From Clostridia bacterium (GTDB lineage: Bacteria > Bacillota > Clostridia > Lachnospirales > Lachnospiraceae), in NCBI GenBank assembly GCA_910574835.1, contig CAJTDE010000014.1, positions 50,622-114,621 on the forward strand: a DNA stretch of 64,000 nt, read 5' to 3'. The translations under genes were made by a program, and so were the position numbers. Of this stretch, positions 25,416-35,138 are shown piece after piece; the first letter of the stretch is position 1, and each line of letters starts with the position of its first letter. The notes beneath the pieces are model-generated. The model worked only from the letters and a program-made list of their open reading frames with translations, had not been told where the DNA came from and made no database searches.

Positions 25416-25592
25416 TTATCCGCAGAGTTCTGTATCGCCGCCCTCCCGTGAAAGCAGACTGCCCAGAAAATCCGCCGCTCCGCTCATGCGGTCATGCTCG
25501 TTCCCATAGGTCCACTCGGTCACGGTATCGCCGTACATCTGCTCCCGCATCCAGTCAAGCAGGGCCTGCGCCTCGTCTTTCGGAAAATCCAT
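25416..25592 (-). CDS. Small conserved ICE protein, unknown function
   Basis: 58 residues starting MDFPKDEAQALLDWMREQMYG. The start at 25592 has AAAGGA upstream; in-frame codons before it look random. No membrane segment. Position between the CD1845-like gene and the CHC2 gene is typical for this ICE type. Function unknown. Confidence 0.6.
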   Translation of the reverse strand: MDFPKDEAQALLDWMREQMYGDTVTEWTYGNEHDRMSGAADFLGSLLSREGGDTELCG

Positions 25593-25614
25593 CTTCGCAC
25601 ATCCTTTCAAAGAT

Positions 25615-25908
25615 TTATGAGTGGAGGAAAGCCCCAAGGCTGCCGGCCCACTCGCCGGCCAGCTCCACCAGGAGCATGGCGGAGAACTGGAGCGCCACGC
25701 AGACCGCCTCCACGCCGAACAGAATCGCCACATTCAGCCAGTCCCGGACGCACACCTGATAGATGCCGCAGGCCAGGATCACCAGCATGAACAGCCCGAC
25801 AACATAGGCGGAGAGGTTAGATGCCAGTTTGCCGATGATGTGGAACGTGTAGAGTGCCAGCATCAGGGGGAGCGCCAGCAGTTTCAAAGGGAGTTTCAGA
25901 AGCCTCAT
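25615..25908 (-). CDS. CD1845-like membrane protein
   Basis: 97 residues with a basic, hydrophobic N-terminus (MRLLKLPLKLLALPLMLALYTF) and two to three membrane segments (about 8-25, 33-50, 58-85). It resembles the CD1845 family of conjugative-transposon membrane proteins (assignment from memory). It probably belongs to the transfer apparatus. Its stop is 22 nt from the next gene. Confidence 0.7.
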   Translation of the reverse strand: MRLLKLPLKLLALPLMLALYTFHIIGKLASNLSAYVVGLFMLVILACGIYQVCVRDWLNVAILFGVEAVCVALQFSAMLLVELAGEWAGSLGAFLHS

Positions 25909-25990
25909 ATCGTGTCCCGTCCTTTCCTGTTTTCTGGGTACAGTTTACCGCGTCGGTCCGCTGTCTGGCAAGGATGCCGCCTATGTAAGC

Positions 25991-26016
25991 GGGCGCGGAC
26001 TGCTCCGCGCCCTTTT
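25991..26016. terminator. Hairpin between mobC and the membrane-protein gene
   Basis: GGGCGCGGA / TCCGCGCCC, a perfect 9-bp stem with a 4-nt loop, TTTT on the plus side. As a minus-strand element it would attenuate rather than end the mob operon. Confidence 0.5.
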
Positions 26017-26040
26017 GCAAAACTATTGAAGCCCAAGCCG

Positions 26041-26370
26041 CTATCGGATATTGGCAAGGCGAGCAAGGGACTGTCTGGACAGCTCCCATATCTCGTCCAG
26101 CCGGGATTGCAGGTCCTCAATGTCGGCGGCGTAGACGCTCCCGGTCTCGTTCGCCCTTTTCGCGTACTGGTTCAGGTTGGTGCTGCACCGCTGGAGCAGG
26201 ACGATGAGCTGGCGCACATCCGTCAGGTCCAGCCTCACACAGATACCGTCCAGCGCCATCTTTCGGACATAGGCGCTCATGTTCAGGATGCCGGCCTCCT
26301 CCATCTTGGCCTGTATCCGTTCTTTGTCCTCATCGGAAATTCGGATCAACAACTGTTTTTCCCGTTTCAT
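26041..26370 (-). CDS. mobC: MobC-type relaxosome accessory protein
   Basis: 109 residues. RISDEDKERIQAKMEEAGILNMSAYVRKMALDG is a ribbon-helix-helix/MobC-like N-terminus, and LLQRCSTNLNQYAKRANETG is the conserved MobC core. It binds oriT and helps the relaxase open DNA. Its start overlaps the stop of the giant helicase gene by 4 nt (ATGA), so it is translationally coupled to it. Confidence 0.9.
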   Translation of the reverse strand: MKREKQLLIRISDEDKERIQAKMEEAGILNMSAYVRKMALDGICVRLDLTDVRQLIVLLQRCSTNLNQYAKRANETGSVYAADIEDLQSRLDEIWELSRQSLARLANIR

Positions 26371-29300
26371 CCTCGCTCCGGCTCCTTTCCAGGTTTCTTG
26401 TCCGGGGGTATCTCCGCCGCCCTTTTTTTCAGGTCCTCCAGAACAGAGGGGCGCTCACCGTCACCGACTTCCTCACTGACCTCCCCGCCGTCACGGTCGA
26501 TGCTGTCCTCCATACTGAGGGCGGCGTCCAGTTCCGCAAGTCTGGCGCTCTTTTCGGCAAGCTCCGCCTCCTGGGGGAAAGGCTTTGTCAATTCCACCTG
26601 TGCGGCGGCCTGCTGGTTCCGAAGGTTCTCCAACTGCTCCCGCCCCCGCTCCAGCCGTCCGGGGATGCCGGCAAGGGCATTGTCCAGACGGGTCAGATTG
26701 CCCCTGGCGTCCGTCCCCAGGCTGACGTGGTGGCTCATTTCGCCCTTCATCGTGATCTGGAACTGCTTCTCAAAGGTGTTGTAGGAAAGCTCCATCTGAA
26801 ATCCCCGGTAGCTGCCGATGGGGATGCCCTCGGTGCTTTTGATCTCCTTGCAGAGGGCGAGGAGCGCCTCGCCAGCGTCCGCCTTTTCCGCATAGTGCTT
26901 TCCGGCCAGCTCTATCCCCACAAAGCCCTCCTCCGGGAGCGGGTGGGCCTCCACCGTTTTCATATCCGCCTCAAAGCCCCGGTTGCGGCTCTGCTGGGCC
27001 TCGATCTCGGCGGGGAAGTATTTCAGGAGCTGGTCCTCCAGCCGGAAGTGCTTGCTCTGGTAGTCGGCCCGGAGGACTTTCAGCTTCGCCACATCCACAT
27101 CAAGGTCCATCTTCTCACGGATCAGCGGATTGCCGGCGCACAGGGCCTTGATCTCCGCATAGGAGAGCGCCTGCTCGTCCACATCGTCACAGCTTCGGAC
27201 GGGGGACTTGCTCGTCATGATCTGGCTGATGAATTTCTGCTTGTTCTCCAAAGTCTGGTAGAGGTAGGCGTCAAAGGTCCCCTCCGTCACATACTGGAAA
27301 ATCTGCACCTGTTTGTTGCGGTTGCCCTGCCGGATAATGCGCCCGTTGCGCTGGGTCATGTCAGCGGGACGCCAGCCCACATCCAGGTGGTGGACCGCCA
27401 CAAGACGGTCCTGCACATTGGTCCCGGCGCCCATCTTCTGGGTGGAGCCGAGCAGGACGCGCACCTCCCCGGTCCGCACCTTGCCGAACAGCTCCTTCTT
27501 CTTCGCCTCGGTGTCGGCGTCATGGATAAAGGCGATCTCCTCACGGGGGACGCCAGCCGCTACCAGTTTGTCCCGGATGTCCTCATAGACATTGAACGTG
27601 CCGTCCCCCTTGGGCGTGGAGAGGTCGCAGAACAATAACTGGGTCAGCCGGTCCGCCTGGCCCTCCTCCCAGATACGGAGGACATTCTGGACGCAGGCGT
27701 TCAGCTTGCTGTTCGGGTCATCGGGCAGGAGCGGGTTCATCAGCCGCTGGTCGAGGCCGATCTTGCGCCCGTCCGAGGTGATCTTGAGCATATTATCGAC
27801 CGAGGGGTCCACGCTGCCCCCGTGGACGGCGGCGGCCCGTTCGGACAGGTCGGCCACCATCTCCTTCTGTATCTCCGAGGGCTGCACCACCACGGTCTCA
27901 AACTTCGCCTCCGGCACAGGGAGGTGGAGCTGGTCGGCGGTCTTGATGTCGGCGACCTCCTTGAACATACTCATCAGCTCCGGGAGGTTGAAGAACTTGG
28001 CAAACCTCGTCCGCGCCCGGTAGCCCGTCCCCTCCGGGGCAAGCTCGATGGCCGTGGTGGTCTCGCCGAAGGTGGAGGCCCACTGGTCGAAATGGGTCAG
28101 CCCCTTCTGCCGGAGCGTACCATGCTGCAGGTAGCGCATCATGGTGTAAAGCTCTGTCATACTGTTCGACACCGGTGTCCCCGTGGCAAAGACCGTACCC
28201 TTCCCGCCAGTCAGTTCATCCATATACTGGCACTTCATGAACATATCCGAGGACTTCTGCGCCTCGGAGGTGGAAAGCCCCGCCACATTCCGCATTTTCG
28301 TGTAGAGGAACAAATTTTTGAACGCATGGGCCTCGTCCACAAAGAGCCGGTCCACACCAAGCTGCTCAAAGGTTATCACATCGTCCTTGCGCTCTGTTGC
28401 TTGCAGTTTCTCCATCCGGGCCTCTAAAGATTTCCGGGTCTTTTCCAACTGCTTGATGGTGAAGCTCTCGCCCCGCATGGCCTTCATCTCGGAAATGGCG
28501 TCGGTGATCTCGTCTATCTGCTCCTGCAAGATGCGCTCCTGCCGCTCGGCGGATATGGGTATCTTCTCGAATTGGCTGTGGCCGATGATAACAGCATCGT
28601 AGTCCCCGGTCGCTATCCTCGCACAGAATTTCTTGCGGTTGGCCGTCTCAAAGTCTTTTTTCGTGGCGACCAGTATCTTCGCGCTGGGGTAGAGCCGCAG
28701 GAACTCGCTGGCCCACTGGAGGGTCAGGTGGTTCGGCACGACAAAGAGGGACTTCTGGCACAGCCCCAGCCGCTTCGCCTCCATAGCGGACGCCGCCATC
28801 TCAAAGGTCTTGCCCGCGCCCACTTCGTGGGCAAGCAGGGTGTTCCCGCCGTAAAGCACATGGGCGATGGCCCCCCGCTGGTGTTCCCGCAGGGTGATGT
28901 CCGGGTTCATGCCGCCCAGGACGATGTGGCTGCCGTCATACTCACGGGGGCGGGTGCTATTAAACAGCTCGTTGTAGGTCCTGACTAAATCTTCCCGCCG
29001 CCTGGGGTCACGCCACACCCAGTCCCGGAAGGCGTCCTTGATGGCCTGCTGCTTCTGCTGGGCCAGGGTGGTCTCCTTCTTGTTCAGCACCCGTTTCTGT
29101 TTGCCGTCCGCGTCCTCGATGGTGTCATAGATGCGGATGTCCCGGAGGTTCAGGGTGTCCTCCAAAATGCGGTAGGCGCTGGCCCGGTCTGTGCCGTAGG
29201 TCATATAGGCCATGACATCGTGCCGCCCCGTGGCGTTCTTGCCCGTGACCTGCCACTCGGCGGTGGAGGGGGAATACTTCACCTGGACCGCGCTCCGAAG

Positions 29301-32300
29301 CCGCCACGGGGTGTCAAAGGTCTCCTCCATGAACTGCTGGATATAGTCCTTGTCGATCCAGGTCGCCCCCAGGCGCACATCGATCTCAGAGGCGTCCAGG
29401 TCTTTGGGCTGTGCCTGTTCCAAAGCCGCCACATTGACGGCATATGCGGGGTCGGTGGCCGCCGCCATCCTCGCCACCATCAGCTTGTCCCGGACATTAC
29501 CGGAGAGGTAATCGTCTGCGGTATGCCAGCCCCGGAGGGGGTCGTCCGCCACAGCCTCACGGGGGTCACGGAAGATCACGCCCCGCAGCTCCTCGGCGAT
29601 GCGCCCGTACTCTCCGGGCGTCCCCAGCAGCTCGGACATGAACCGCAGATCGACCCTGCCCCGCTCCCCGATGGAGACCGCCAGCGCCTCGCTGGGCGTG
29701 TCCACGCTGGTGATATGGCGTTCCGGGCGGATGGTCCTTTTTGTGAACATATCCGCCTTGCTCTCCAGCCGCCCGTCCTCGTCGATGTTCTCCAGGGAGC
29801 AGAGCAGATAGTAGGAGGAGTCCTCGTCAAAGACCCTCGCGTTGGCGCTGGAATTGATGGTCCCGAACTTTGCGTAAAAGGCGTCATAGGCGGCGTTCAG
29901 CTCCGCCTGCTTCGCCTGGATGTCCCCGTCCGGGTAGTCCTCAAGCTGGTACTGGATCAGGTCGTTCACGAGCTGCCGCAGGCCGATCATCCCGGCCACG
30001 CGCCCCTTTGCCGTGTCGCTCAGCTCCACGGGCTTCATGACGCTGTTCTCCCGGAAGTAGACCTCCCCGTCCACCAGGGCATAGGAGAAGTTCTTTACAT
30101 CCGGGTCGGCGGGGATGGCGCCCCGTTCGGCGGCCTCGTCCGCGATGTCCGCCTCGTCCCGCTCCACCGCCTGATAGCTGCCGTGGATATGGGAAACGGC
30201 CTCCCGGAGCTGTTCCGCAAGGTCGGCGCCGGGAGTGGGGGCAACGGTGCATTCCTCCCGCCCGTACTGTGTGCTTTCGGTGGTCAGCTCGCCCAGCACC
30301 ATCTCAGGATGGTCTACAAAATAGCTGTTGAGGGTAAGGCCCTCCGGGGTCTGCCCCAGGTGTACCCAATCCGGCTCGATGTCGATGGGACGGTCCCGCT
30401 TTTGCAGGAACAGGATGTCCGAGACTACCTCCGTCCCGGCGTTGGCTTTGAAAGCGTTGTTGGGCAGGCGGACCGCCCCCAGCAGCTCCGCCCGCTGCGC
30501 GATATACTTCCGGGCATCCGGGCTTTTGGCATCCATCGTGTAGCGGCTGGTGACAAGGGCCACCACGCCGCCCGGACGCACCTGGTCGATGGCCTTGGCA
30601 AAGAAATAGTTGTGGATGGAGAAGCCCAGCCTGTTGTAGGGCTTGTCGTTCACCTTGTAGTCGCCAAAGGGGACATTCCCGACACAGAGGTCGAAGAAGT
30701 CCCGCCTGTCGGTGGTCTGGAAACCGGCCACCTTGATGTCCGCCTCCGGGTACAGCTTCTGGGCGATGCGCCCGGTGATGGAGTCCAGCTCCACACCGTA
30801 GAGGCGGCTGCCCTGCATGGACTCCGGGAGCAGTCCGAAGAAGTTGCCCACGCCCATGCTGGGTTCAAGGATATTGCCCTTCTGGAATCCCATCTGCTCC
30901 ACCGCGTCATAGATTGCCCGGATCACGGTGGGGCTGGTGTAGTGGGCGTTGAGGGTGGACGCTCTGGCGGCGGCGTATTCCTCCGGGGAGAGGGCAGCGT
31001 ACAGTTCCCTGAACTCGCTTGCCCAGCTATCCTTTTTCTCGTCAAAGGCATCCGCCAGACCGCCCCAGCCCACATAGCGGGAAAGGACCTCCTGCTCCTC
31101 CGGGGTGGCGTCCCTGCCGTCGAACTCCAGCTCATGCAGGAGGTTGATGGCGTCCATGTTGGCCCGGAACTTCGCCTTGGGGCCGCCCTCGCCCAGATGG
31201 TCGTCCGTGATGCGGAAATTGCGGGCGGCGGGCTGTTGGGTCTGCTCCGGCTGTCCGTGTTCCGGCTCCCCGAAATGCAGCCGTTCAACGACCACATCAA
31301 AGGGCAGGCCGTTCTTATCGCCGGGATAGATGGTCTCGGCGGTAGCGGTGACTTCCGGCTTCGGGCCAACCTGGTCTGAAGCTGGCCTTACATCTAACTT
31401 GTGCGCGTTTTGCGCCCAAGTTGGGTCTGGGTGGAGAACTGATTGAACCTGTTCCCGCAGTCCGGGGGTATCTTTCAGTTCGGCCCCGTCAATGAACGCA
31501 TACGCCTCGTCCCATGTCTTGAAGGAGGTAGGATACCCGCCTGTCAGGTCTCCAGCGCGGAAGATAAGGGGGTCCAGGGCGGTATTGGAAAGCGGGTCAT
31601 AGAAAAATCCTGCCGTCTGCATGGCATCCACGATACGCCGCTGTCCAGGCTCCAATGCGGCAATGGCCGTTTGCGTCTGACGCTGGTAGTCCGCCGCCCA
31701 TTTTTCAACATCCGCAAAAGGATCTTCTTCCCTCTGTGCGGAAAGGATATGCTCGACCGCATCCCGGTCGGCCTCCGCAAAGCTGAATGTGACATCGCCG
31801 TTCTCATGGACGAACCGCGCCGTGGAGATGCCGGCCTTGCCCATCTGCTCCTCCAGGACGGGGGCCTCCGCCGCCGTGACCTTCACCCGGTAATTGGGGG
31901 TCGTGACCTCAATCTTCGCACCGGGCAGGAATGCGTTGTCCCTGACATCCGCCCAGAGCATCCGCTCCAGCCTCTCCTTGCTCTCAGCGCGGAGGACGGG
32001 ATAGGCCAGCGTCGGGTCACGGAGCTGGACATCGAACAGGCCGATCTCCTCCACGATATAAGCCGTGTCCTCCAGATAGACGGTATCGCCCACCTGATAG
32101 GTCGGCTCCTGCGGTGCGGCAGTGCTTTTTGCATCGGTCCCAGGTGCGGCAGGGGTAATATCCTCCCCGGCTCCTTCATGGGCCATGCCCTCCGGCGTTT
32201 GCCCCGCTTCTGTGCCGGGAACAAGCTCCTCCATGACCCTCTCGGCCTTGGGGCGGTGTGAGCGGAGCGCCGTCTCCGCCTCCTCAAAGGTAGCGAAACC

Positions 32301-34889
32301 GCCAGCCGTAGCTATAGCAAAACGGCGCTGTTCATCGTAGCCGTAGTGGTTGTAGAACTGCCCGTTGGGGTACTGCTGGATGACGATAGCCTCATCGCCG
32401 CTGCGGTAGCTGGCGGCAGTCTGCACTGCTTCTTTCGGCTGGGCGTCCCGGATGTGTCCAGTCCGCAGGCTATGCTCGAACATCTCCCGGTCCATGAACA
32501 CCTGGTCCCGCCCCGGCTCGTCAGGGTAGACATAGAACACATCCCCATCCGTGATGCTCGTCAGGACGATCTCCTTTGTACCGTCCTCGGAATAGATGGT
32601 GAACGGGTCCCCGATGCCATATTTCAGGGGCGGCAGCTTTGCCTCCTCCGTTTTGAGCCAGTCGGCGGCCTCCCGCCTTGCGACATCCTCCTTGACCTGG
32701 AGCAGATAGTCCTCGGCCTGCCACTCGCTGGTGAACTCCTCGGAGACGCCCTCCGGGTCAACATATATCTCATCCCGGATGTCATCCCAGACGGCATAGC
32801 CGCCCTCGGTCTCGATCAGGAAGAACCGCTCCGGGGCGGCATAGTTGCTGCCGTCCGCCATCCGCGCCGCCTGTGTCAGCATCTCATGCTCATGTGATGC
32901 CCCGGCAGTCATTTCCGGCGTGGACTCCAGCATTTCATAGATCCTGTCAAGCAGGTTTTGGCGGAAACGGTCATGGTATTCCGGGGCGTCGAAGTACAGG
33001 CGCATAAAGGCGGGGTCCTGGACGGTGAGCGCCGCCCGGTCGATGGCCCGGAGCCCCTCCATCGTGGCGGTCTCCCGGTCATTGTTGCGGTAGGCGTTCC
33101 GAAACGCCGTATCGTCCAGGAGGGCATCCGCGATGACAGGAAGATACCGCTCATAGACCTCCTCCGGGGTAGACGGGAAGCTGTGTCCGGGTGCAGGGAG
33201 GGGGATGCCGCCAAAAGCGGAATAGTCCCGCTCCATATCAGCATAACGCGCCTTTTCCGATGCTCTCAGGTAGTGGCCGCCCTCGATCCATCCTCCGATC
33301 CTCTGCTCCACCTCAGACCAGCGCAGGCGGACTTCCGTTCCCTGGTCGGCGTTGCGGATCACCAGCCCCTGGGGGCGGTACTGGATATTGCCGTGGGTCC
33401 CGTCAAAAAACTGCCAGCCGCGTCCGCCGTCTGTCCCATACTCGTTTTTCAGGTACTCGGTACGGTCTGCGGGGGTGCTGTCACCGGCATAGAGGGCGGC
33501 GATACGCAGCTTGCTGTCATGATGGCCGGAGCCGTTACGCAGGATGCGCTCGATCTCCTCATCGGAGATAGCCAAGGCGGGGGCGGGCGGCTCTGCCGGG
33601 GGCTGCTCCTCTTGGGGCATAGCAAAGGCGGAGGGCTTCTCGCTCTCCGCCTGCCGGTCTATCATTGTGATCTGTTCCATCTCGGAGGGGAACAGCCCCT
33701 CCAGCGTCAGTTGTTGATAAGCTCCGCCGTCACGATCTCCTCCGCCTGTGCTTTCAGCGCGTTCATGTGCCGCACCCAGTCCATCTGCCGGGTCTTTTTG
33801 TCCGGCGCCGGGTCCGCCGCCAGCAGTTCCTCCATCAACTGCTTCATCCGGGCGGTGGCCGTCTCCTGCACCTCCCACAGGTGCGGGAACAGTTTCCCAA
33901 TCAGGGTCAGGTGGTTGTAGAGGAGCTTGTTGTTCTCCTCCAGGTACGCCCTCCGCATCCTGCCGTACTTGCCCAGCGGACGGTCCTCCATTTCCTCCAA
34001 CTGGATGTCCGGGATCAGGTAATCCCCTGCCTGTCTGTAAGTCAGCTCTGCCATTGTCCTGTCTCCTTTCCTCGGCCTGTTCGACCTGTTTTGCCCTTTC
34101 GTAGGTGCGGATGGCCCGCTCGACCTCACGGAACACCTGGGAAGATACCTCGCTGACCGCCGTACCCAGCACATTGGATGCCGCCTGGGTATTGAAGTCG
34201 AACACATCCATGAAGTCCTCCGGCTCAAAGCAGCTCTCCGGGTCCTCCACACAGCGGGAATAGAGCATATATCGGATGCTCGTTTCCGCCGCCCTCCGAA
34301 AGGATACCTCTACGTTGAACTCATCATACCCGTAAAGGAAGGAATCGTCAACGATGCCGAGGATGACCTCTTTATTGTCATCCCAATATTCCGAAGCGAG
34401 TTGGGATGAGATTTTTTCGATCTGCTCCTCCAGCCCCGCGCCGGCCTCCACGCCGTAGGCCCGTTCCAGCACATCCTGCACAGCGGGGACATATTCCTCA
34501 CGCATGGACCAGAGGTTGACCGGGCGGGAGTTCTCCCTCTCCCCGGTGTCCGACACATCGAACACATAGCGCAGCTTCGGGCGGCTGCCCGTGTTGTCCA
34601 CCAGGGCGATGCCCTTGGAGCCGCGGCGCACATAGCGGCGCATGGTCTTGTTCCAGAGGTCATACTCGGCGCAGGCCGTGGCGTCCGGGCGCTGCTTGTA
34701 GATCATGAGCTGCTCATTGTAGGGGTATTTGTAGAGCCGGGCCGCAGTGGTAAGGAAGGCTGTCCACTGCTCCCGGCTCCCGGTCACTTGTCTGGCGGCT
34801 TCTTCCGCCATCTGGGTGTAATAGGCGGCTTTCGAGGGGAACGGTATCACCGCCGCCCCGTCCGCTTGTAAGGGTTCATTCAATGCCAT
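26367..34889 (-). CDS. Giant ArdC-like / N6-methylase / SNF2-type helicase protein
   Basis: 2840 residues, an ICE hallmark. Order: an ArdC-N-like single-strand-DNA-binding segment (about 15-120); a low-complexity Gly/Pro/Asp linker (about 280-395) whose DNA also encodes tnpV; LPD-type and other unnamed domains (400-1250); a methyltransferase-like domain with motif I ILEPSMGVGNFFG (about 1340-1355) and GNVPF in place of NPPY/F; then a two-lobe SNF2/DEAH helicase with Walker A HEVGAGKT (about 2020), VDEAH (about 2180) and QRNGRIIRQGNRN. The GNVPF change makes active methylation uncertain. It probably protects or remodels incoming element DNA. A coiled C-terminus overlaps mobC. Confidence 0.9.
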   Translation of the reverse strand: MALNEPLQADGAAVIPFPSKAAYYTQMAEEAARQVTGSREQWTAFLTTAARLYKYPYNEQLMIYKQRPDATACAEYDLWNKTMRRYVRRGSKGIALVDNTGSRPKLRYVFDVSDTGERENSRPVNLWSMREEYVPAVQDVLERAYGVEAGAGLEEQIEKISSQLASEYWDDNKEVILGIVDDSFLYGYDEFNVEVSFRRAAETSIRYMLYSRCVEDPESCFEPEDFMDVFDFNTQAASNVLGTAVSEVSSQVFREVERAIRTYERAKQVEQAEERRQDNGRADLQTGRGLPDPGHPVGGNGGPSAGQVRQDAEGVPGGEQQAPLQPPDPDWETVPAPVGGAGDGHRPDEAVDGGTAGGGPGAGQKDPADGLGAAHERAESTGGGDRDGGAYQQLTLEGLFPSEMEQITMIDRQAESEKPSAFAMPQEEQPPAEPPAPALAISDEEIERILRNGSGHHDSKLRIAALYAGDSTPADRTEYLKNEYGTDGGRGWQFFDGTHGNIQYRPQGLVIRNADQGTEVRLRWSEVEQRIGGWIEGGHYLRASEKARYADMERDYSAFGGIPLPAPGHSFPSTPEEVYERYLPVIADALLDDTAFRNAYRNNDRETATMEGLRAIDRAALTVQDPAFMRLYFDAPEYHDRFRQNLLDRIYEMLESTPEMTAGASHEHEMLTQAARMADGSNYAAPERFFLIETEGGYAVWDDIRDEIYVDPEGVSEEFTSEWQAEDYLLQVKEDVARREAADWLKTEEAKLPPLKYGIGDPFTIYSEDGTKEIVLTSITDGDVFYVYPDEPGRDQVFMDREMFEHSLRTGHIRDAQPKEAVQTAASYRSGDEAIVIQQYPNGQFYNHYGYDEQRRFAIATAGGFATFEEAETALRSHRPKAERVMEELVPGTEAGQTPEGMAHEGAGEDITPAAPGTDAKSTAAPQEPTYQVGDTVYLEDTAYIVEEIGLFDVQLRDPTLAYPVLRAESKERLERMLWADVRDNAFLPGAKIEVTTPNYRVKVTAAEAPVLEEQMGKAGISTARFVHENGDVTFSFAEADRDAVEHILSAQREEDPFADVEKWAADYQRQTQTAIAALEPGQRRIVDAMQTAGFFYDPLSNTALDPLIFRAGDLTGGYPTSFKTWDEAYAFIDGAELKDTPGLREQVQSVLHPDPTWAQNAHKLDVRPASDQVGPKPEVTATAETIYPGDKNGLPFDVVVERLHFGEPEHGQPEQTQQPAARNFRITDDHLGEGGPKAKFRANMDAINLLHELEFDGRDATPEEQEVLSRYVGWGGLADAFDEKKDSWASEFRELYAALSPEEYAAARASTLNAHYTSPTVIRAIYDAVEQMGFQKGNILEPSMGVGNFFGLLPESMQGSRLYGVELDSITGRIAQKLYPEADIKVAGFQTTDRRDFFDLCVGNVPFGDYKVNDKPYNRLGFSIHNYFFAKAIDQVRPGGVVALVTSRYTMDAKSPDARKYIAQRAELLGAVRLPNNAFKANAGTEVVSDILFLQKRDRPIDIEPDWVHLGQTPEGLTLNSYFVDHPEMVLGELTTESTQYGREECTVAPTPGADLAEQLREAVSHIHGSYQAVERDEADIADEAAERGAIPADPDVKNFSYALVDGEVYFRENSVMKPVELSDTAKGRVAGMIGLRQLVNDLIQYQLEDYPDGDIQAKQAELNAAYDAFYAKFGTINSSANARVFDEDSSYYLLCSLENIDEDGRLESKADMFTKRTIRPERHITSVDTPSEALAVSIGERGRVDLRFMSELLGTPGEYGRIAEELRGVIFRDPREAVADDPLRGWHTADDYLSGNVRDKLMVARMAAATDPAYAVNVAALEQAQPKDLDASEIDVRLGATWIDKDYIQQFMEETFDTPWRLRSAVQVKYSPSTAEWQVTGKNATGRHDVMAYMTYGTDRASAYRILEDTLNLRDIRIYDTIEDADGKQKRVLNKKETTLAQQKQQAIKDAFRDWVWRDPRRREDLVRTYNELFNSTRPREYDGSHIVLGGMNPDITLREHQRGAIAHVLYGGNTLLAHEVGAGKTFEMAASAMEAKRLGLCQKSLFVVPNHLTLQWASEFLRLYPSAKILVATKKDFETANRKKFCARIATGDYDAVIIGHSQFEKIPISAERQERILQEQIDEITDAISEMKAMRGESFTIKQLEKTRKSLEARMEKLQATERKDDVITFEQLGVDRLFVDEAHAFKNLFLYTKMRNVAGLSTSEAQKSSDMFMKCQYMDELTGGKGTVFATGTPVSNSMTELYTMMRYLQHGTLRQKGLTHFDQWASTFGETTTAIELAPEGTGYRARTRFAKFFNLPELMSMFKEVADIKTADQLHLPVPEAKFETVVVQPSEIQKEMVADLSERAAAVHGGSVDPSVDNMLKITSDGRKIGLDQRLMNPLLPDDPNSKLNACVQNVLRIWEEGQADRLTQLLFCDLSTPKGDGTFNVYEDIRDKLVAAGVPREEIAFIHDADTEAKKKELFGKVRTGEVRVLLGSTQKMGAGTNVQDRLVAVHHLDVGWRPADMTQRNGRIIRQGNRNKQVQIFQYVTEGTFDAYLYQTLENKQKFISQIMTSKSPVRSCDDVDEQALSYAEIKALCAGNPLIREKMDLDVDVAKLKVLRADYQSKHFRLEDQLLKYFPAEIEAQQSRNRGFEADMKTVEAHPLPEEGFVGIELAGKHYAEKADAGEALLALCKEIKSTEGIPIGSYRGFQMELSYNTFEKQFQITMKGEMSHHVSLGTDARGNLTRLDNALAGIPGRLERGREQLENLRNQQAAAQVELTKPFPQEAELAEKSARLAELDAALSMEDSIDRDGGEVSEEVGDGERPSVLEDLKKRAAEIPPDKKPGKEPERG
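33707..34054 (-). CDS. tnpV: TnpV-family protein encoded inside the giant helicase gene
   Basis: 115 residues starting MAELTYRQAGDYLIPDIQLEE; GKYGRMRRAYLEE, LTLIGKLFPHL and MDWVRHMNALKAQAEEIV match the TnpV family first described in Tn4451-type elements. It lies wholly within the helicase gene, same strand, different frame. It has its own ribosome site, AAAGGAGACAGGACA, before the ATG at 34054. In the helicase frame this DNA reads as a Gly/Pro-rich linker. The function of TnpV is not established. Confidence 0.85.
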   Translation of the reverse strand: MAELTYRQAGDYLIPDIQLEEMEDRPLGKYGRMRRAYLEENNKLLYNHLTLIGKLFPHLWEVQETATARMKQLMEELLAADPAPDKKTRQMDWVRHMNALKAQAEEIVTAELINN

Positions 34890-34928
34890 AGGTTGCCTCC
34901 ATTTCCTTTAGATTTGCGTGTGCGGGGA

Positions 34929-35138
34929 TCAGACATCCGGGTACAGGTCCAGGCTGTCAAATTCCGTGTCCGTCATGCCCTCCAGCTTTTCCAGGACACT
35001 TTTGGAGAGACGGCCCAGCCGCCGCTCCGAGGGCGTGAGCTGGAGGCGCATGGCTTCCAGCTCCGCCACCAGCCCCGCCCGCGTGCCGGGGTTGTAGAGC
35101 ATCATCATAATACGCTCGTCCCGTGTAAAGTCCTTCAT
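34929..35138 (-). CDS. TTRAP (transposon-transfer assisting) family protein
   Basis: 69 residues starting MKDFTRDERIMMMLYNPGTRAGL. It matches the TTRAP family: a short helical protein ending in a VLEKLEGMTDTEFDSLDLYPD-like segment. The exact role in transfer is not known. It overlaps the upstream YodL gene by 4 nt and precedes the giant helicase by ~40 nt. Confidence 0.85.
   Translation of the reverse strand: MKDFTRDERIMMMLYNPGTRAGLVAELEAMRLQLTPSERRLGRLSKSVLEKLEGMTDTEFDSLDLYPDV

Noticed and set aside
29220..31379. Long plus-strand open frame (719 codons), and similar ones at 8423-9469, 39942-41327 and 47581-49350
   Set aside because: They lie opposite well-identified minus-strand genes in very GC-rich DNA, lack ribosome sites and show no family motifs. 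They are antisense shadows.
26367..34889. A frameshift or assembly error fusing two genes at the tnpV position
   Set aside because: The frame is uninterrupted, the linker composition is consistent and the downstream domain order is normal, so a real fused gene is more likely; sequencing error cannot be fully excluded.
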